Program-made: the position numbers and the translations under genes
NCBI GenBank assembly: GCA_020347085.1
Contig: CP070769.1
Coordinates: forward strand, 2,359,855-2,366,408
Length of the DNA stretch: 6,554 bases
Source of the DNA: Desulfobacterales bacterium
Lineage (GTDB): Bacteria; Desulfobacterota; Desulfobacteria; Desulfobacterales; C00003060
Direction: 5' to 3'
In this document: piece by piece, positions 6,033 through 6,554 of the stretch
How the letters are laid out: each line of letters opens with the position of its first letter
How positions within the stretch are numbered: position 1 is the stretch's first letter
The notes under the pieces: generated by a model
Seen by the model: only the letters and a program-made list of their open reading frames with translations
What the model was told of the DNA's origin: nothing
Databases searched by the model: none

Positions 6033-6524
6033 ATGTCTTTAGAGCTAAAGCAATTTCTTGTAAATTCCTACCGTCCTTTTGTGGATGAACGCGCAAAGGA
6101 CGTGGCGAACGATTATTCGTTCCAGGTTGACGACGCAAAGAAAGCTGATGAGCATTCATTATCTTGCCACATTTATGTGAAAGTAACAGGCATAGATCAC
6201 TTTCTCCTGTACATGACCAATTCGCCTATGAATCATGAAATTGAGCAACTGGTTGCATCAAAAGGCGGCCAAGTCCTTAGAGAGGGTGCTCATTGGCATG
6301 TTAGTGTGACTCTGGAGACTGCTGATTTTGTATTTATATTGAAACTGTCGGAAGTCATTCGGGACATTGTTTCATTAGGGCGAAGATACGCAGACAGCAG
6401 TTATGAACAGATTTGCCCTCACACTGCCAATTCCCTTGAGCGGTTTGCGAACCTGCTTAGTCAGTACGAAAAACAGACCCGGGGGATGGAAAAAACAAGG
6501 CCAGACGCGTGGGAAAGCGGTTAG
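6033..6524 (+). CDS. Hypothetical protein of 163 residues
   Basis: I do not recognise this protein. It has no signal peptide or membrane segment and is probably cytoplasmic. It reads as mixed alpha/beta: an N-terminal helix (about 2-25), strands around SLSCHIYVKV (42-51), HFLLYMTN (56-63) and HWHVSVTLE (87-95), then a long hydrophobic-to-charged stretch (about 98-119) and a C-terminal helix (about 130-150) ending in a polar tail. Two cysteines (45 and 128) make no metal motif. Balanced residue composition over the whole length and a position 33 bases after the membrane-protein gene, on the same strand, support a real gene in the same unit. AAGGA (6016-6020) lies 12 bases before ATG 6033, a rather long spacing, so the start is only fairly secure. 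No partner or function can be inferred. Confidence 0.7.
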   Translation: MSLELKQFLVNSYRPFVDERAKDVANDYSFQVDDAKKADEHSLSCHIYVKVTGIDHFLLYMTNSPMNHEIEQLVASKGGQVLREGAHWHVSVTLETADFVFILKLSEVIRDIVSLGRRYADSSYEQICPHTANSLERFANLLSQYEKQTRGMEKTRPDAWESG

Positions 6525-6554
6525 CGCTTCTTTCGACGCTTCCTCATGAAAGTA

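Noticed and set aside
6507..6537. Possible terminator after the 163-residue gene (AAGCG-GTTAG-CGCTT followed by CTTTC)
   Set aside because: The stem is only 5 bp, overlaps the end of the gene and has no real T tract.

Overview
The window carries the 3' end of a bacterial division (dcw) cluster, ftsQ-ftsA-ftsZ, all on the + strand. It is followed by a large uncharacterised radical SAM protein and then by a separate small unit: an integral-membrane NnrU/isoprenylcysteine-methyltransferase-like protein and an unrecognised 163-residue protein. The gene order and protein style (FtsA with a C-terminal amphipathic helix, FtsZ ending in a proteobacterial-type C-terminal peptide, a B12-type radical SAM gene just after ftsZ) suggest a Gram-negative, probably anaerobic bacterium of the Desulfobacterota (former Deltaproteobacteria). 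That placement is inference from family resemblance, not a database result.

Layout: bases 1-693 are ftsQ, cut by the left edge. ftsA (693-1922) overlaps its stop codon by one base and uses a very strong ribosome binding site written in the last ftsQ codons. A 179-base gap with a 12-base direct repeat precedes ftsZ (2102-3271). A 50-base gap, most of it one 12-bp hairpin abutting a Shine-Dalgarno sequence, leads into the radical SAM gene (about 3322-5085). The 284-base stretch 5086-5369 has no convincing gene. It holds a good sigma-70-like promoter and two small GC-rich hairpins, and appears to be the start of a new transcription unit comprising the membrane protein (5370-5999) and the unknown protein (6033-6524).

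How the genes work together: FtsQ is the periplasmic-facing scaffold of the divisome, FtsA tethers FtsZ to the inner membrane, and FtsZ polymerises into the Z ring. The FtsA C-terminal helix, the FtsZ GTPase loops and the FtsZ C-terminal peptide are all intact, so this looks like a working division module. The radical SAM protein belongs to a widespread family without an established reaction; its place after ftsZ may be co-transcription without a shared function. The last two genes have no visible link to division.

I found no RNA gene, insertion sequence, CRISPR array, phage gene or defence system. Most of the window is conserved housekeeping sequence. The items most worth a second look are the intercistronic hairpin after ftsZ, the repeats between ftsA and ftsZ, the uncharacterised radical SAM protein, and the structured leader with the unknown gene pair on the right.
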